Of a stretch of DNA of 48,372 nt, positions 24,387 through 34,122 are shown one piece after another. A program made the position numbers and the translations under genes. The stretch is from Centipeda felix (GTDB taxonomy: Bacteria; Bacillota; Negativicutes; Selenomonadales; Selenomonadaceae), in NCBI RefSeq assembly GCF_900186465.1, contig NZ_LT891956.1:1-48372 (forward strand). The letters are read 5' to 3'. Below the pieces are notes generated by a model. It had not been told where the DNA came from. It was given only the letters and a program-made list of their open reading frames with translations, and made no database searches. Each line of letters begins with the position of its first letter. Position 1 is the stretch's first letter.

Positions 24387-26516
24387 ATGATGAGCGACGA
24401 TTTCAGCACATTCTGGCGCAACAACGAGCGGGCATCTGCGCTCTTTTATGATCTCCTCGCACGGTCGGAGCAGGACGCCTACGACGACGACTTTCTCGCA
24501 CAGCTCGCCGCGTACCGCGAGGCGGGCGGGGATGCGGCACACGCCGACATCTTCGCGGCGCAGTATCTTCTCGCGAATGGAGATGCAGAGAACGCCGTTA
24601 TCTGCGCGGAACGCTCCTTTCGTCTGCGCCCGCTCCAAGCGCCGATCTTCGAGGTGCTCGCGCGTGCCTGCAAGGCGCTCGGCCGCTATGCTGACGCGCT
24701 CCTCATGCAGGGCTACACCAACCGGCTCACCGATGTGCCAATCGCGGTGGATGACTATCCGCATGAATCGATCACACAGGAGGCACTTGACCGCCTGTCC
24801 GTCGTCCTGTCTCATCCTTCGTTCGTGCCGCTCGCCACACGCGCATCCTATGATCCAGAGTCGGGCATCACCACGACGGACGGGCTCTTTGCCGGCGAGT
24901 TTCTCCCCGCATCCGAAAATCACCACTGCGCCTACTATGTCGGTGTCCACGCGGAGCAAGGGCAGCAGGGCGATAAGGCATGGCAGCTGAAGAACGTCCG
25001 TGATGCGCAGGGCGTCGGTTACTTCGCCGCAGGCGACTTTGTCTTTGATCTGATGCGCGCGCAGCGTGCCCCCGGGGCAGCACATATCGAGCTTGCTCCC
25101 GGACAGGAGGTCGTCCTCCCCATCATCGGCACCGTGCTCCCCGCTATCGGCGTGTGCCAGCCACAGCAGATCCACGTGCATTCTGCATCGGTCGACGCGC
25201 CCGGCTGGCTGAACGTTGCCACACCCAATTTTTTTCGGCTTCGTGAGACGACTGACTTCTCCTCCGATCACGCATTTCTCGTCGGCACCCCGATCCAGAT
25301 CGGACATCATCCACGACGCCGCCGTCTGGTACTGAATATCCTCGTCGATGCGCTCCCCTGGGAGATCGTCGGCAGCTGCTTCGCAGAGATGATGCCGCAG
25401 ACGGCACGCTTTTTTGCGCGCGGGTTGATCTTCAATCAGCAATTCTCTGTCTCCGAGTACACCTATCCGTCGCTGGCGACCATCGAGACCGGGCTCTATC
25501 CACACCACAGCAAGATGTTCCACGACAAGATCCCCGTGGAGCTCTCCTCTAGCATCGCAACGATCTCGGAGCGTGCACGGGACCACGGCTATGCAACGGC
25601 ACAGCTGATGGGATTCGGCATGGGGCTGTACGACGGGTGCATGCGCGGCTATGATCGCCTCATCGCAGCAATGTACCGTACGCCTGCCTACGAGGGGACA
25701 GAGCGCATCATCCGCCATCTGGACGGCATGCCCGACGCAGATCACTTCATCTATTTTCACACGGCAGATGCCCACCCATGGCCTGCGCCGCTCTTTCAGC
25801 AGGTGACTGCAGTGCAGGCCTCGCTGCCGCTTGCCGCACGTATGACGGATGAGATTCACGCGCCGCATAGCCCCTATCTCCGTCCGAGCCCCATCAATCA
25901 GGCATCGTTCCGCTATGGGGTGCGCAGTACGGATCGGGCTCTTGGCACACTGTTTTCCTATCTGGAGGAACACTATGCGCCGGAGGAGTACCTCGTAAAC
26001 CTCTACTCCGACCACGGCGTCTCCATCTTCAGCCCAACGCCCTACATCGTGGACAGCCCGCTGACCCATACGGCATGGATGATGCGCGGCGCGGGCATTC
26101 CCGAAGGGGTTATCACCGAGGAATTGACCAGCACAGCAGACATCCATCCGACGATAGCGCATCTGCTGGATTTCCCCGGCGATGCCGATGTGGACGGCGT
26201 ACTCCCGCACGTATTGGGCGGCCCAGGACGGGATGTTTCATTCAGCAACTCCCTCTACCCCGGCAAACCGTACTTTCTCGCGGTCCGCTCGGCATCGCAT
26301 ACGCTCTGCCTTGAAACGAAGGAACCGGTCCACACCGACGGCACCGTCGATCTCGCACGGGCAAACGTCGCCATCTATCCGCGTGAGCACGAGCGGGAAA
26401 ATGGATATGAAATCGACGACCCTGCCCTGCGCGCATTCTTCTACCCGCGCGTACGGGATTTCCTAAAAGGCATTGCAGATAACGGAGAGATATTCCCGCC
26501 GCCGAAGGAGGCATGA
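24387..26516 (+). CDS. P4: alkaline-phosphatase-superfamily protein, subfamily B
   Basis: 709 aa (or 708 from the second ATG). Subfamily B by its EAGGDAAHADIFAAQYLLAN block, AGEFLPASENHHCAYY middle and PPPKEA end. Motifs LVDALPW, SEYTYP, ADAHPW and YSDHG are intact. The 27-nt P3-P4 spacer (ending AAAAAGGAAAGAGATATG) closely resembles the 27-nt P5-P6 spacer, further evidence of unit duplication. Confidence 0.78.
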   Translation: MMSDDFSTFWRNNERASALFYDLLARSEQDAYDDDFLAQLAAYREAGGDAAHADIFAAQYLLANGDAENAVICAERSFRLRPLQAPIFEVLARACKALGRYADALLMQGYTNRLTDVPIAVDDYPHESITQEALDRLSVVLSHPSFVPLATRASYDPESGITTTDGLFAGEFLPASENHHCAYYVGVHAEQGQQGDKAWQLKNVRDAQGVGYFAAGDFVFDLMRAQRAPGAAHIELAPGQEVVLPIIGTVLPAIGVCQPQQIHVHSASVDAPGWLNVATPNFFRLRETTDFSSDHAFLVGTPIQIGHHPRRRRLVLNILVDALPWEIVGSCFAEMMPQTARFFARGLIFNQQFSVSEYTYPSLATIETGLYPHHSKMFHDKIPVELSSSIATISERARDHGYATAQLMGFGMGLYDGCMRGYDRLIAAMYRTPAYEGTERIIRHLDGMPDADHFIYFHTADAHPWPAPLFQQVTAVQASLPLAARMTDEIHAPHSPYLRPSPINQASFRYGVRSTDRALGTLFSYLEEHYAPEEYLVNLYSDHGVSIFSPTPYIVDSPLTHTAWMMRGAGIPEGVITEELTSTADIHPTIAHLLDFPGDADVDGVLPHVLGGPGRDVSFSNSLYPGKPYFLAVRSASHTLCLETKEPVHTDGTVDLARANVAIYPREHERENGYEIDDPALRAFFYPRVRDFLKGIADNGEIFPPPKEA

Positions 26517-26517
26517 G

Positions 26518-28671
26518 ATGAGAGAAGACAACCGCGTATTCTGGCGCAACAACGAACAGGCCTCTGCGCTCTTTTATGGTCTCCTCGCACGCACGGAACA
26601 GGGCGCCTACGACGACGATTTTCTCATGCAGCTCGCCGCGTACCGCGAGGCAGCGCCCACGAGTGAGCGCGCGGATATCTTTGCGGCGAAGTATCTCCTC
26701 CATCACGGTGACGCGAAGAATGCGGCGGTCTGCGCGGAACGCGCCTACCGAAAGCGCCCCGTCAACCGCGAGGTCTGGCTTCTATTGGCCGAGGCATACA
26801 CGCAGCTGGATCGTCCCGTCGATGCGCTCACGATGTATGGATACGCCTATGGGCTCTATCTCTCCCCCGAGATTCCCACGGAGCTGCTCATGCGCGGCGG
26901 AACGGAAGGTCTTGACCGGCTCTCCATCGCCGCAGGCATCGGAACGGGGGTACCGACGACGCAGACGCGCGCCTGCCTTGCCGATCATGCACTGGAGTTT
27001 CAGCTCGACGCCTTCGTGGGAGAGTATCTCCCGCTCACGCCGCCCGCAGGAAACGCGCGCTACTGGGTCGCCGCCTATGTCGATAATGCGTTTCTCTCGG
27101 ATCAAAGCCAACTGCTCGAGGAGGTACGGCACAGCGGCGTCTTCGTCGATAAGATGCAGCGGGATTATCCGTTCTGCCTGCAAAAGGCGCAGGAGGTGCG
27201 CGGCCCTCTAACGATCGAGGTGCCGGAGGGGGCGGAGGTCATTCTCCCCATCGCAGGAACAGAGCCGCTGCAGGAGCTGACGATCACGACAGAAACCCAG
27301 CCGCCGGCATCCGCCTATCTCGGCAAATGGGCGTTCAGCCAGTTCCGCCTCGCGGAGACGACCGAGATCACCCCGGCCTCCGATGCCGTCTATGCCGTCG
27401 GCACGCCGATCCGCCTCGGGCACAGCCCCGTGCGGCGAAAGCTTGTGCTGAACATCCTCATCGACGGGCTCGCGTGGAATATCGCGCGCACGCGCTTTCC
27501 CGATGCGATGCCGAACATCGCGCGCTTTTTCGCGCGCGGCACGATCTTCGATCAGCATTTCTCCACATCGGAGTGCACCTATCCGTCCCTCCCCGTGATC
27601 GAGACGGGACGCTATCCGATCCATACGCAGGTGTTCAATGAGCGGGACAGTCACGAGATTCCGCTCGACATCAAGACCATCTCGGAGTGCATGACAGATC
27701 TCGGCTACTATGCCGCCGCTCCGGCAGGGGCAAGCGACAGCCTCTGCTGCGGTGCGCTGCGCGGCTACGATCAGATGAATGTGACGGCGTGGAAGCAGCC
27801 CTCGGCAGAGTGTGTTGACCGCACCATCATGCAGCTCGAAGCGTTCGACGAGACGGATCAATTCCTCTATCTGCATCTCTCCGACGTGCATCCGTGGAAT
27901 GCCAAGGGCCTTAAATTCCACCCTGCCGTAGAATCGCATCTGCCGCTCTCAGAGCGGCTGTTTGAGATCGATGAGCATATCGCCAGTGTGCGCCTGCCAC
28001 GGCTCAAGATCTATCAGGAGCAGTTCTGGCGGAGTCTTCGCCGCGTGGACCGCAATCTGGCGCAGCTGTTCACCTATATCGAGGAGCACTACGCGGAGGA
28101 GGAGTATCTCGTCAGCGTCTACTCCGACCACGGTAACTCGATCTTCAGCACGCCCGTGAACGGAGTGATGGACGTGATCGCCGAGAACTCAACGCGTGCC
28201 CTCTGGATGATGCGCGGGGCGGGTGTCCCTGCGGGACGCATCGTAAACGAGCTGACCAGCACGGCAGATCTCTATCCGACACTCGGTGCGCTCTGCGGCT
28301 TCCCCGTGGCAGAGGACATCGACGGCAATCTGCCGGCGGTCTTTGGCGGGAAAGAGCGTGACGCGGTATATAGCATGTCGATGTTCCCGGGACAGACCTA
28401 TAAGCTCGCCGTGCGCACCTACGACTACGCGCTGCGCCTTGAGACGCAGGACCCCGTCGATGAGGATGGTACAGTGGATTTCGCCGGTGCACGTGTGGGG
28501 ATCTATCCGCGCGCCCACGAGCTCGAGGAGGACTACGCCTTGGGCAGTGAGGAACTGCGCGCATTCTTCTACCCGCGTGCGCGCAGTATTGTCCGTGAGA
28601 TCGCGAACAACGGGGAGTTCTGGCCTGCCATGCGCGCCGCACGACCGGAGTGGTTTGGCGGACAGCCCTAA
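26518..28671 (+). CDS. P5: alkaline-phosphatase-superfamily protein, subfamily A
   Basis: 717 aa, one base after P4. Subfamily A by APTSERADIFAAKYLLHHGD and the REIANNGEFWPAM...WFGGQ end, but the N-terminus (MREDNRVFW) has diverged. Motifs: LIDGLAW, SECTYP (Tyr to Cys beside the candidate nucleophile Thr), SDVHPW and YSDHG. Its AERAYRKRP segment is shared with P6 rather than with P1/P3. Confidence 0.78.
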   Translation: MREDNRVFWRNNEQASALFYGLLARTEQGAYDDDFLMQLAAYREAAPTSERADIFAAKYLLHHGDAKNAAVCAERAYRKRPVNREVWLLLAEAYTQLDRPVDALTMYGYAYGLYLSPEIPTELLMRGGTEGLDRLSIAAGIGTGVPTTQTRACLADHALEFQLDAFVGEYLPLTPPAGNARYWVAAYVDNAFLSDQSQLLEEVRHSGVFVDKMQRDYPFCLQKAQEVRGPLTIEVPEGAEVILPIAGTEPLQELTITTETQPPASAYLGKWAFSQFRLAETTEITPASDAVYAVGTPIRLGHSPVRRKLVLNILIDGLAWNIARTRFPDAMPNIARFFARGTIFDQHFSTSECTYPSLPVIETGRYPIHTQVFNERDSHEIPLDIKTISECMTDLGYYAAAPAGASDSLCCGALRGYDQMNVTAWKQPSAECVDRTIMQLEAFDETDQFLYLHLSDVHPWNAKGLKFHPAVESHLPLSERLFEIDEHIASVRLPRLKIYQEQFWRSLRRVDRNLAQLFTYIEEHYAEEEYLVSVYSDHGNSIFSTPVNGVMDVIAENSTRALWMMRGAGVPAGRIVNELTSTADLYPTLGALCGFPVAEDIDGNLPAVFGGKERDAVYSMSMFPGQTYKLAVRTYDYALRLETQDPVDEDGTVDFAGARVGIYPRAHELEEDYALGSEELRAFFYPRARSIVREIANNGEFWPAMRAARPEWFGGQP

Positions 28672-28698
28672 AAAGAGCAGTCGAAAAAGGAAAACGAT

Positions 28699-30813
28699 AT
28701 GATAAGCGACGATTTCAGCGTATTCTGGCACAACAACGAGCGGGCTTCTGCGCTCTTTTACGATCTCCTCGCACGCGCGAAGCAGGACGCCTACGACGAC
28801 GACTTTCTCACGCAGCTCGCCGAGTATCGAGAGGCAGGCGGGGATGCAGTGCACGCCGATATCTTCGCGGCGCAGTATCTTCTCGCGAATGGAGATGCAG
28901 AGACCGCTGCCGTGTGCGGAGAACGCGCCTACCGCAAGCGCCCCCTAAATCCTGCTGTATGGAATGTACTGGCCTCGGCCGATGAGCAGCGTGGCGACGG
29001 CCTGAGCGCTGCGATTTTTAGAATCTATCTCCATCGTTTTACACATACGCCGCTCCCCGCTTCTCTGCCGCAGGGACTAAATGCGGCCGCCCTTGCCCGG
29101 CTCACACGCGCGATGAACGGTGCGCTAAACGCACCGCTGGCAAAGTCTCGTGCCATGTGCGATGGCGGTGTACTCGTATTTCGTCCCGATGTCTTTGTCG
29201 GAGAATACGTCCCGATCACCACGCCGGAGGGAAGTGCTAGCTATTGGTGCGGGACCTATGCCGACGGCGGTTTTCTCTCCGACCGCTCCTATATGATGGC
29301 AGACGCACGTTCAAAGGATTGGTTCCAGGACAATATCTGCCGCGATTTCCCATTTGATCTGCAAAAAGCGCAGGAAGTACACACGACGGTGAATATCGAC
29401 GTACCAGAGGGACGTGAGGTGCTCCTGCCCATCGCAGGAACAAAGCCGCTGCAGGAGCTCATCATCAGCACGCCCACCCACGCAGATCAGCTCGCCTATC
29501 TCGGTCAATGGTTCTACAGCTATATGCGTCTCTCCGCCCCTACGACGATCACCTGTGAGGAGCCCGCGCCATTCGCTGTGGGAACGCCGATCCTCCTCGG
29601 GCACAGCGCGCGGCGGCATAAACTCGTACTGAATATCCTCGTCGATGCGCTGCCATGGAATATCGTGCGTACGCATTTTTCCGAATGGATGCCGAATATC
29701 GCGCGATTTTTTTCCAAGGGCACGATTTTCGATGCACATTTCTCCACATCGGAGTACACGTACCCCGCACTCCCCGCAATCGAAACGGGACGATACGCCC
29801 ACCACACACAGCTTTTTCAGGCGGATGCCAGTCACGAGCTCTCACGCGCGTTCCTGACGCTGGGCGAATGCATGAAGGATCTCGGGTACTACACCGCCGC
29901 CCCCATACTGACGACAGACAGCATCTACAACGGAACCATGCGCGGCTACGACCGGCTGATTTCAACGGTATGGAATCAGCCCTCCGGCATCGGTGCAGAG
30001 CGAGCCATCCATCACATCGAGGCATTTGGCGAAGCGGATCTCTTCACCTTTCTCCATTTCTCTGATATCCACCCGTGGGATGCGATGGGGTTCAATTTCC
30101 ATACGGCGGTCGAGACGCATCTGCCGCTCGATCAGCGCCTCTTCGCTTGGGAGAAGGCGACGGCGAGCGTCCGCCTGCCGGATTTTGAGATCTACAAAGC
30201 GCAGTTCCGGGCAGGTCTGAGGGATGTTGACCGCAATATCGGTATGCTGCTTTCCTATATCGAAAATCACTACGAGGACGATGAATACATCGTCAGTCTC
30301 TACTCCGATCACGGCAGCTCTGTCTTCACCCCGCGCCGGGATGAGGATCCGCTCGACATCATCGGAGAGAACTCGACCATGGCGGCATGGATGATGCGCG
30401 GGGCGGGCGTGCCAAGAGGCGTGATCGCAAACGAGCTGACCAGTGCCGTCGATCTCTATCCAACCCTGGGGGCTCTTTGTCATTTTCCCGTCGCCTCTGA
30501 CATTGACGGAAATTTGCCCGCTGTCTTCGGCGGTACGGCACGCGACGCTGTATACTCTTTCTCCCTTTACCCAGGGCAGACGTTCAAGCTCGCTGCACGG
30601 ACAGCCACGCACGCGCTGCGGCTGGAAACAAAAGATGTCACGCAGCCGGACGGTACGGCGGATTTTGCGGAGGCATGCGTCGGGATCTATCCACGCGGGC
30701 ATGAGCTCGCGGCGGGCTGCTCCTTAGACAGCGCAGAACTGCAGGCGTTCTTCTACCCCCGCGCACGGGATTTTATCCGCGAGATCGCAAACAATGGGGA
30801 ACTCTTCATGTGA
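28699..30813 (+). CDS. P6: mosaic alkaline-phosphatase-superfamily protein (B-type N-terminus, A-type body)
   Basis: 704 aa. The first ~68 residues (SDDFSVFW...EAGGDAVHADIFAAQYLLANGDAE) are of subfamily B and nearly those of P4. The rest (GERAYRKRPLN, VGEYVPITTPEGSASYW, DLQKAQEV, REIANNGE) is subfamily A. The A-type tail is cut short, ending NNGELFM. Catalytic motifs LVDALPW, SEYTYP, SDIHPW and YSDHG are intact. The switch near nt 28900 suggests recombination between neighbours in the array. Confidence 0.78.
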   Translation: MISDDFSVFWHNNERASALFYDLLARAKQDAYDDDFLTQLAEYREAGGDAVHADIFAAQYLLANGDAETAAVCGERAYRKRPLNPAVWNVLASADEQRGDGLSAAIFRIYLHRFTHTPLPASLPQGLNAAALARLTRAMNGALNAPLAKSRAMCDGGVLVFRPDVFVGEYVPITTPEGSASYWCGTYADGGFLSDRSYMMADARSKDWFQDNICRDFPFDLQKAQEVHTTVNIDVPEGREVLLPIAGTKPLQELIISTPTHADQLAYLGQWFYSYMRLSAPTTITCEEPAPFAVGTPILLGHSARRHKLVLNILVDALPWNIVRTHFSEWMPNIARFFSKGTIFDAHFSTSEYTYPALPAIETGRYAHHTQLFQADASHELSRAFLTLGECMKDLGYYTAAPILTTDSIYNGTMRGYDRLISTVWNQPSGIGAERAIHHIEAFGEADLFTFLHFSDIHPWDAMGFNFHTAVETHLPLDQRLFAWEKATASVRLPDFEIYKAQFRAGLRDVDRNIGMLLSYIENHYEDDEYIVSLYSDHGSSVFTPRRDEDPLDIIGENSTMAAWMMRGAGVPRGVIANELTSAVDLYPTLGALCHFPVASDIDGNLPAVFGGTARDAVYSFSLYPGQTFKLAARTATHALRLETKDVTQPDGTADFAEACVGIYPRGHELAAGCSLDSAELQAFFYPRARDFIREIANNGELFM

Positions 30814-30833
30814 CTTCCACGAAAGGGATATGT

Positions 30834-32945
30834 ATGCCAAACGAGCTCACATCTTTCTGGCGCAACGATGAATATACGCAGGGGCTCTTTTACGGTCTCC
30901 TCGCACGCGCGGAGCAGGATGCCTACGACGACGACTTCCTCATGCAGCTCGCCGCGTACCGCGAGGCGGGCGGGGATGCGGCGCACGCCGATATCTTCGC
31001 GGCGCAGTATCTTCTCGCCAATGGGGATGCGGAGAATTCTGTCACCTGCGGGGAGCGCGCCTTTCGGATGCGTCCCGCCGAGCCTGCGGTCTGGTCTGTC
31101 CTCAGCCGTGCCTATCTGGAGGCAGGACGCCATGCAGATGCTCTCGTCATGCAGGGCTACGCACTGAACTTCTTTCACGTCCCGATCACTCTCGACCTCC
31201 CCGCCTCAGTGCTGACGCAGGAGACACTCGACCGTCTGTCCATCGCGGCCGGAAAGGCGAACTATGCCCCCTATGCGCTGAGCCGAATGCACTACTCGCC
31301 AGAGACGGGGCTGGAGGCAGAGTCCTCCGTGTTCTTTGCGGAGTTCCTGCCCGTCTCCCAGCACATCACGCCTGCGTACTATGTCGCTGCCTACGCAGAG
31401 CAGGAGGTGCTCGGAAACAAGCACTGGCTGATGAATGCCATGCGCAATACGCCTGGACTTGCCGAAAATGTCGGCGGGGATTTCACCTTTGACATCATGC
31501 GCGGTACGCGCGCGCCAAAGGAGGCAGCGATTCACGTTGTGCAGGGGACGGAGATCATTGTCCCCGTCATCGGCACAGCAGCAGGACAGATGCTCCGTGC
31601 GCAGACGACAGCGGTCAGCGACGTTGCACCGCTCAATCCCGATGCGCCGAACTATTTTCGGCTAAATGAAGACACGGCACTCTCATCGGAGGAGGACTTT
31701 ATCGTCGGCACACCGATTCATATCGGTCACAACCCTACGCGCCGAAAGCTCGTGCTGAACATTCTCCTCGATGCGCTCCCGTGGGAAGTGATGGAGGCTT
31801 CTTTCGCGGATGATATGCCACACACGTCGCATTTCTTTGCACGCGGCACGACATTTCACCAGCATTTTTCCGTTCACGAGTATACCTATCCCTCGCTTGC
31901 GACCATTGAGACGGGGATGTATCTGCAGCATACGGGGATATTCAGTGAGTGGCAGGCCATCGAGCTGCGTGAGGAGATCATCACCATCGCAGAGCGCGCA
32001 CGCAGCGCGGGATATGCGACGTCGAACCTCGTCGGCGATGCCATCGGAATATATAACGGTGTGACGCGCGGCTATGACCGCCTCGTCGTTACGCCCTATT
32101 GTACCTTCGCCCACGATGGGACGGAACGAACCATACGCTGTCTGGAGGGCTGCGGCGATGCAGATCACTTTATTTTTCTGCACCTGAACGATATCCATCC
32201 GTGGAACAGTGGACTTTTTCAGATTCCTGCTGCGGCACAGATGCGCCTCCCCCTCGTGGATCGTCTCCCTGAGGCCAAGGCACACGTCCCCAGTCCCTAT
32301 CTGCGTCCGAGCGGATTTTACCAAGCAGCGTTCCGGCAGTCCGTGCATAGCGCGGATCGTACGCTCGGCATGCTGTTCTCCTACATCGAGGAGCACTATG
32401 ACCCCGCTGATTATCTCGTGAGTCTTTACTCCGACCACGGAGTATCCATCTTTAGTCCGAACCCCTATATCGTCGATGCCCCGCTGACGCATGCCGCATG
32501 GATGATGCGCGGGGCGGGGGTGCCCGAGCACGCAGTCGTGGACGATCTGACCAGTGCCGTGGACATCTACCCGACGCTGTGTGCGCTCCTCGGGTTTCCC
32601 GTCGATGCCCCGGTGGACGGCATCCTCCCGCGTGTCTTCGGGGGAGCAGGACGGGAGATTGCATTCAGCAACTCCATCTTCCCTCGTAAGGAATACTTTC
32701 TCGCGGCGCGCAGCAGGGACTACACCCTCTGTCTGGAAACACCGAATGTCGCCTCCGTCAGTGGGACAATCGACCTGCAGTATGCCAAGGCGGAGATCTA
32801 CCCCCGTGCACACGAGAAAGAGGCTGGATATGAAATCGACGATCCTGCCCTGCGCGCCTTCTTCTACCCGCGCGTGCGGGAGTTCCTAAAGGGCATCGCG
32901 AGCAACGGGGAGGCATTCCCGCCGCCGAAAGAATCAAACGCATGA
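30834..32945 (+). CDS. P7: alkaline-phosphatase-superfamily protein, subfamily B
   Basis: 703 aa from the ATG at 30834 (ribosome site AAAGGG); the open frame upstream overlaps P6 and lacks a ribosome site. Subfamily B over its whole length, ending PPPKESNA. Motifs LLDALPW, HEYTYP, NDIHPW and YSDHG are intact. It is the last member and is followed after 15 nt by the decarboxylase gene, so the whole array sits inside the AEP biosynthetic operon. Confidence 0.78.
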   Translation: MPNELTSFWRNDEYTQGLFYGLLARAEQDAYDDDFLMQLAAYREAGGDAAHADIFAAQYLLANGDAENSVTCGERAFRMRPAEPAVWSVLSRAYLEAGRHADALVMQGYALNFFHVPITLDLPASVLTQETLDRLSIAAGKANYAPYALSRMHYSPETGLEAESSVFFAEFLPVSQHITPAYYVAAYAEQEVLGNKHWLMNAMRNTPGLAENVGGDFTFDIMRGTRAPKEAAIHVVQGTEIIVPVIGTAAGQMLRAQTTAVSDVAPLNPDAPNYFRLNEDTALSSEEDFIVGTPIHIGHNPTRRKLVLNILLDALPWEVMEASFADDMPHTSHFFARGTTFHQHFSVHEYTYPSLATIETGMYLQHTGIFSEWQAIELREEIITIAERARSAGYATSNLVGDAIGIYNGVTRGYDRLVVTPYCTFAHDGTERTIRCLEGCGDADHFIFLHLNDIHPWNSGLFQIPAAAQMRLPLVDRLPEAKAHVPSPYLRPSGFYQAAFRQSVHSADRTLGMLFSYIEEHYDPADYLVSLYSDHGVSIFSPNPYIVDAPLTHAAWMMRGAGVPEHAVVDDLTSAVDIYPTLCALLGFPVDAPVDGILPRVFGGAGREIAFSNSIFPRKEYFLAARSRDYTLCLETPNVASVSGTIDLQYAKAEIYPRAHEKEAGYEIDDPALRAFFYPRVREFLKGIASNGEAFPPPKESNA

Positions 32946-32960
32946 TAACAGGAGGATACG

Positions 32961-34076
32961 ATGAACGCAAACGATCTCATTGCCGCCCTTGGAGCAGAGT
33001 TCTTTACGGGCGTGCCCGACTCGAAGCTCCGCCCGCTCGTCGACGCTCTGATGGATACCTACGGGGCGAACAGTCCGTCGCACATCATCGCGGCGAATGA
33101 GGGGAATGCGGCGGCACTCGCGGCGGGCTATCATCTCGCGACGGGCAAGGTGCCGCTTGTCTACCTGCAGAACAGCGGGCTCGGCAACATCGTCAATCCC
33201 CTGCTCTCCCTCCTCCACGCGGGGGTCTACGGCATCCCGTGCATCTTTGTCATCGGCTGGCGCGGCGAGCCAGACCTCCACGACGAGCCGCAGCATCTCG
33301 TACAGGGGCGCCTCACGCTGCCGCTCCTCGAGACGATGGGCGTCAAGACGATGGTGCTCACGGAGGCGTCCCAGCCGGAGGATGTCTCCGCGTGGATGGA
33401 GCAGATCCGCCCGCATCTCGCTGCCGGCGGACAGTGCGCGCTCCTCGTCCGCAAGGGAGCGCTCACGCATCCGAAACACAAATACGCAAATGAAAATCCC
33501 CTGCGGCGCGAGGATGCCATCGCACGGATCCTCGATGCGGCACAGGGCGCTGTCGTCGTCGCAACCACGGGGAAGACGGGGCGTGAGCTATTTGATCTGC
33601 GCGAGGTACGCGGCGAGGATCACGCCCATGACTTTCTCACCGTCGGCTCGATGGGGCATGCGGGGGCGATTGCTCTCGGCATCGCCCTCCACCGCCCGTC
33701 GCAGCGCGTCTTTCTCCTCGACGGGGACGGTGCAGCCCTCATGCACATGGGCGCGATGGCGACCATCGGTGCCGCTGCACCGCCGAATCTCGTCCACGTC
33801 CTCCTCAACAACGAGGCACATGAGAGCGTCGGCGGCGCACCGACAGCGGCGCATACGGTGGACTTCCCCGCCGTCGCGCGTGCCGTCGGCTACCGTCTGG
33901 TGCAGACGGCGGCAGATGCGGCAGAGCTCGCGCAGGTGCTCCCTGCGGTAGGGAGGAGTGATGTGCTCACCTTCCTTGAGGTGCGCACCGCCATCGGCTC
34001 GCGCGCTGACCTCGGCCGTCCGACAACAACGCCGACGGAGAATAAGGAAGCTCTGATGCGGACACTACGGGAATAA
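32961..34076 (+). CDS. aepY: phosphonopyruvate decarboxylase
   Basis: A 371-aa thiamine-diphosphate enzyme: N-terminal pyrimidine-binding part with the AANEGNAAALAAGYHLATGK motif (Glu for cofactor activation) and the NSGLGNIVNPL segment of this family; C-terminal cofactor domain with GDGAALMHMGAMATIG...LLNNEAHESVGG. It converts phosphonopyruvate to phosphonoacetaldehyde, the irreversible step that pulls the unfavourable PEP mutase reaction. AepX, AepY and PhnW thus make a complete AEP pathway, although aepY is ~15 kb downstream of phnW. The ribosome site is ACAGGAGG. A terminator follows. Confidence 0.94.
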   Translation: MNANDLIAALGAEFFTGVPDSKLRPLVDALMDTYGANSPSHIIAANEGNAAALAAGYHLATGKVPLVYLQNSGLGNIVNPLLSLLHAGVYGIPCIFVIGWRGEPDLHDEPQHLVQGRLTLPLLETMGVKTMVLTEASQPEDVSAWMEQIRPHLAAGGQCALLVRKGALTHPKHKYANENPLRREDAIARILDAAQGAVVVATTGKTGRELFDLREVRGEDHAHDFLTVGSMGHAGAIALGIALHRPSQRVFLLDGDGAALMHMGAMATIGAAAPPNLVHVLLNNEAHESVGGAPTAAHTVDFPAVARAVGYRLVQTAADAAELAQVLPAVGRSDVLTFLEVRTAIGSRADLGRPTTTPTENKEALMRTLRE

Positions 34077-34077
34077 A

Positions 34078-34120
34078 AAAAGAGCATTGCATTGGCGAAT
34101 CACCCGTGCAGTGCTCTTTT
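34078..34120 (+). terminator. terminator of the phosphonate operon
   Basis: Stem AAAGAGCA.TGCA / TGCA.TGCTCTTT followed by T residues, directly after the aepY stop codon. Confidence 0.85.
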
Positions 34121-34122
34121 AA

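Noticed and set aside
23970-26210. 746-codon open frame on the minus strand opposite P3/P4
   Set aside because: Same shadow effect; similar antisense frames appear opposite each paralogue because the paralogues are alike.
17930-32945. Seven tandem genes as an assembly artefact
   Set aside because: The copies differ substantially in protein sequence, length and termini, so they are true paralogues and not repeated reads.
17930-32945. The paralogues as formylglycine sulfatases
   Set aside because: No CxPxR/SxPxR motif at the nucleophile position; E(Y/C)T(L/Y)P with a Thr is found instead.
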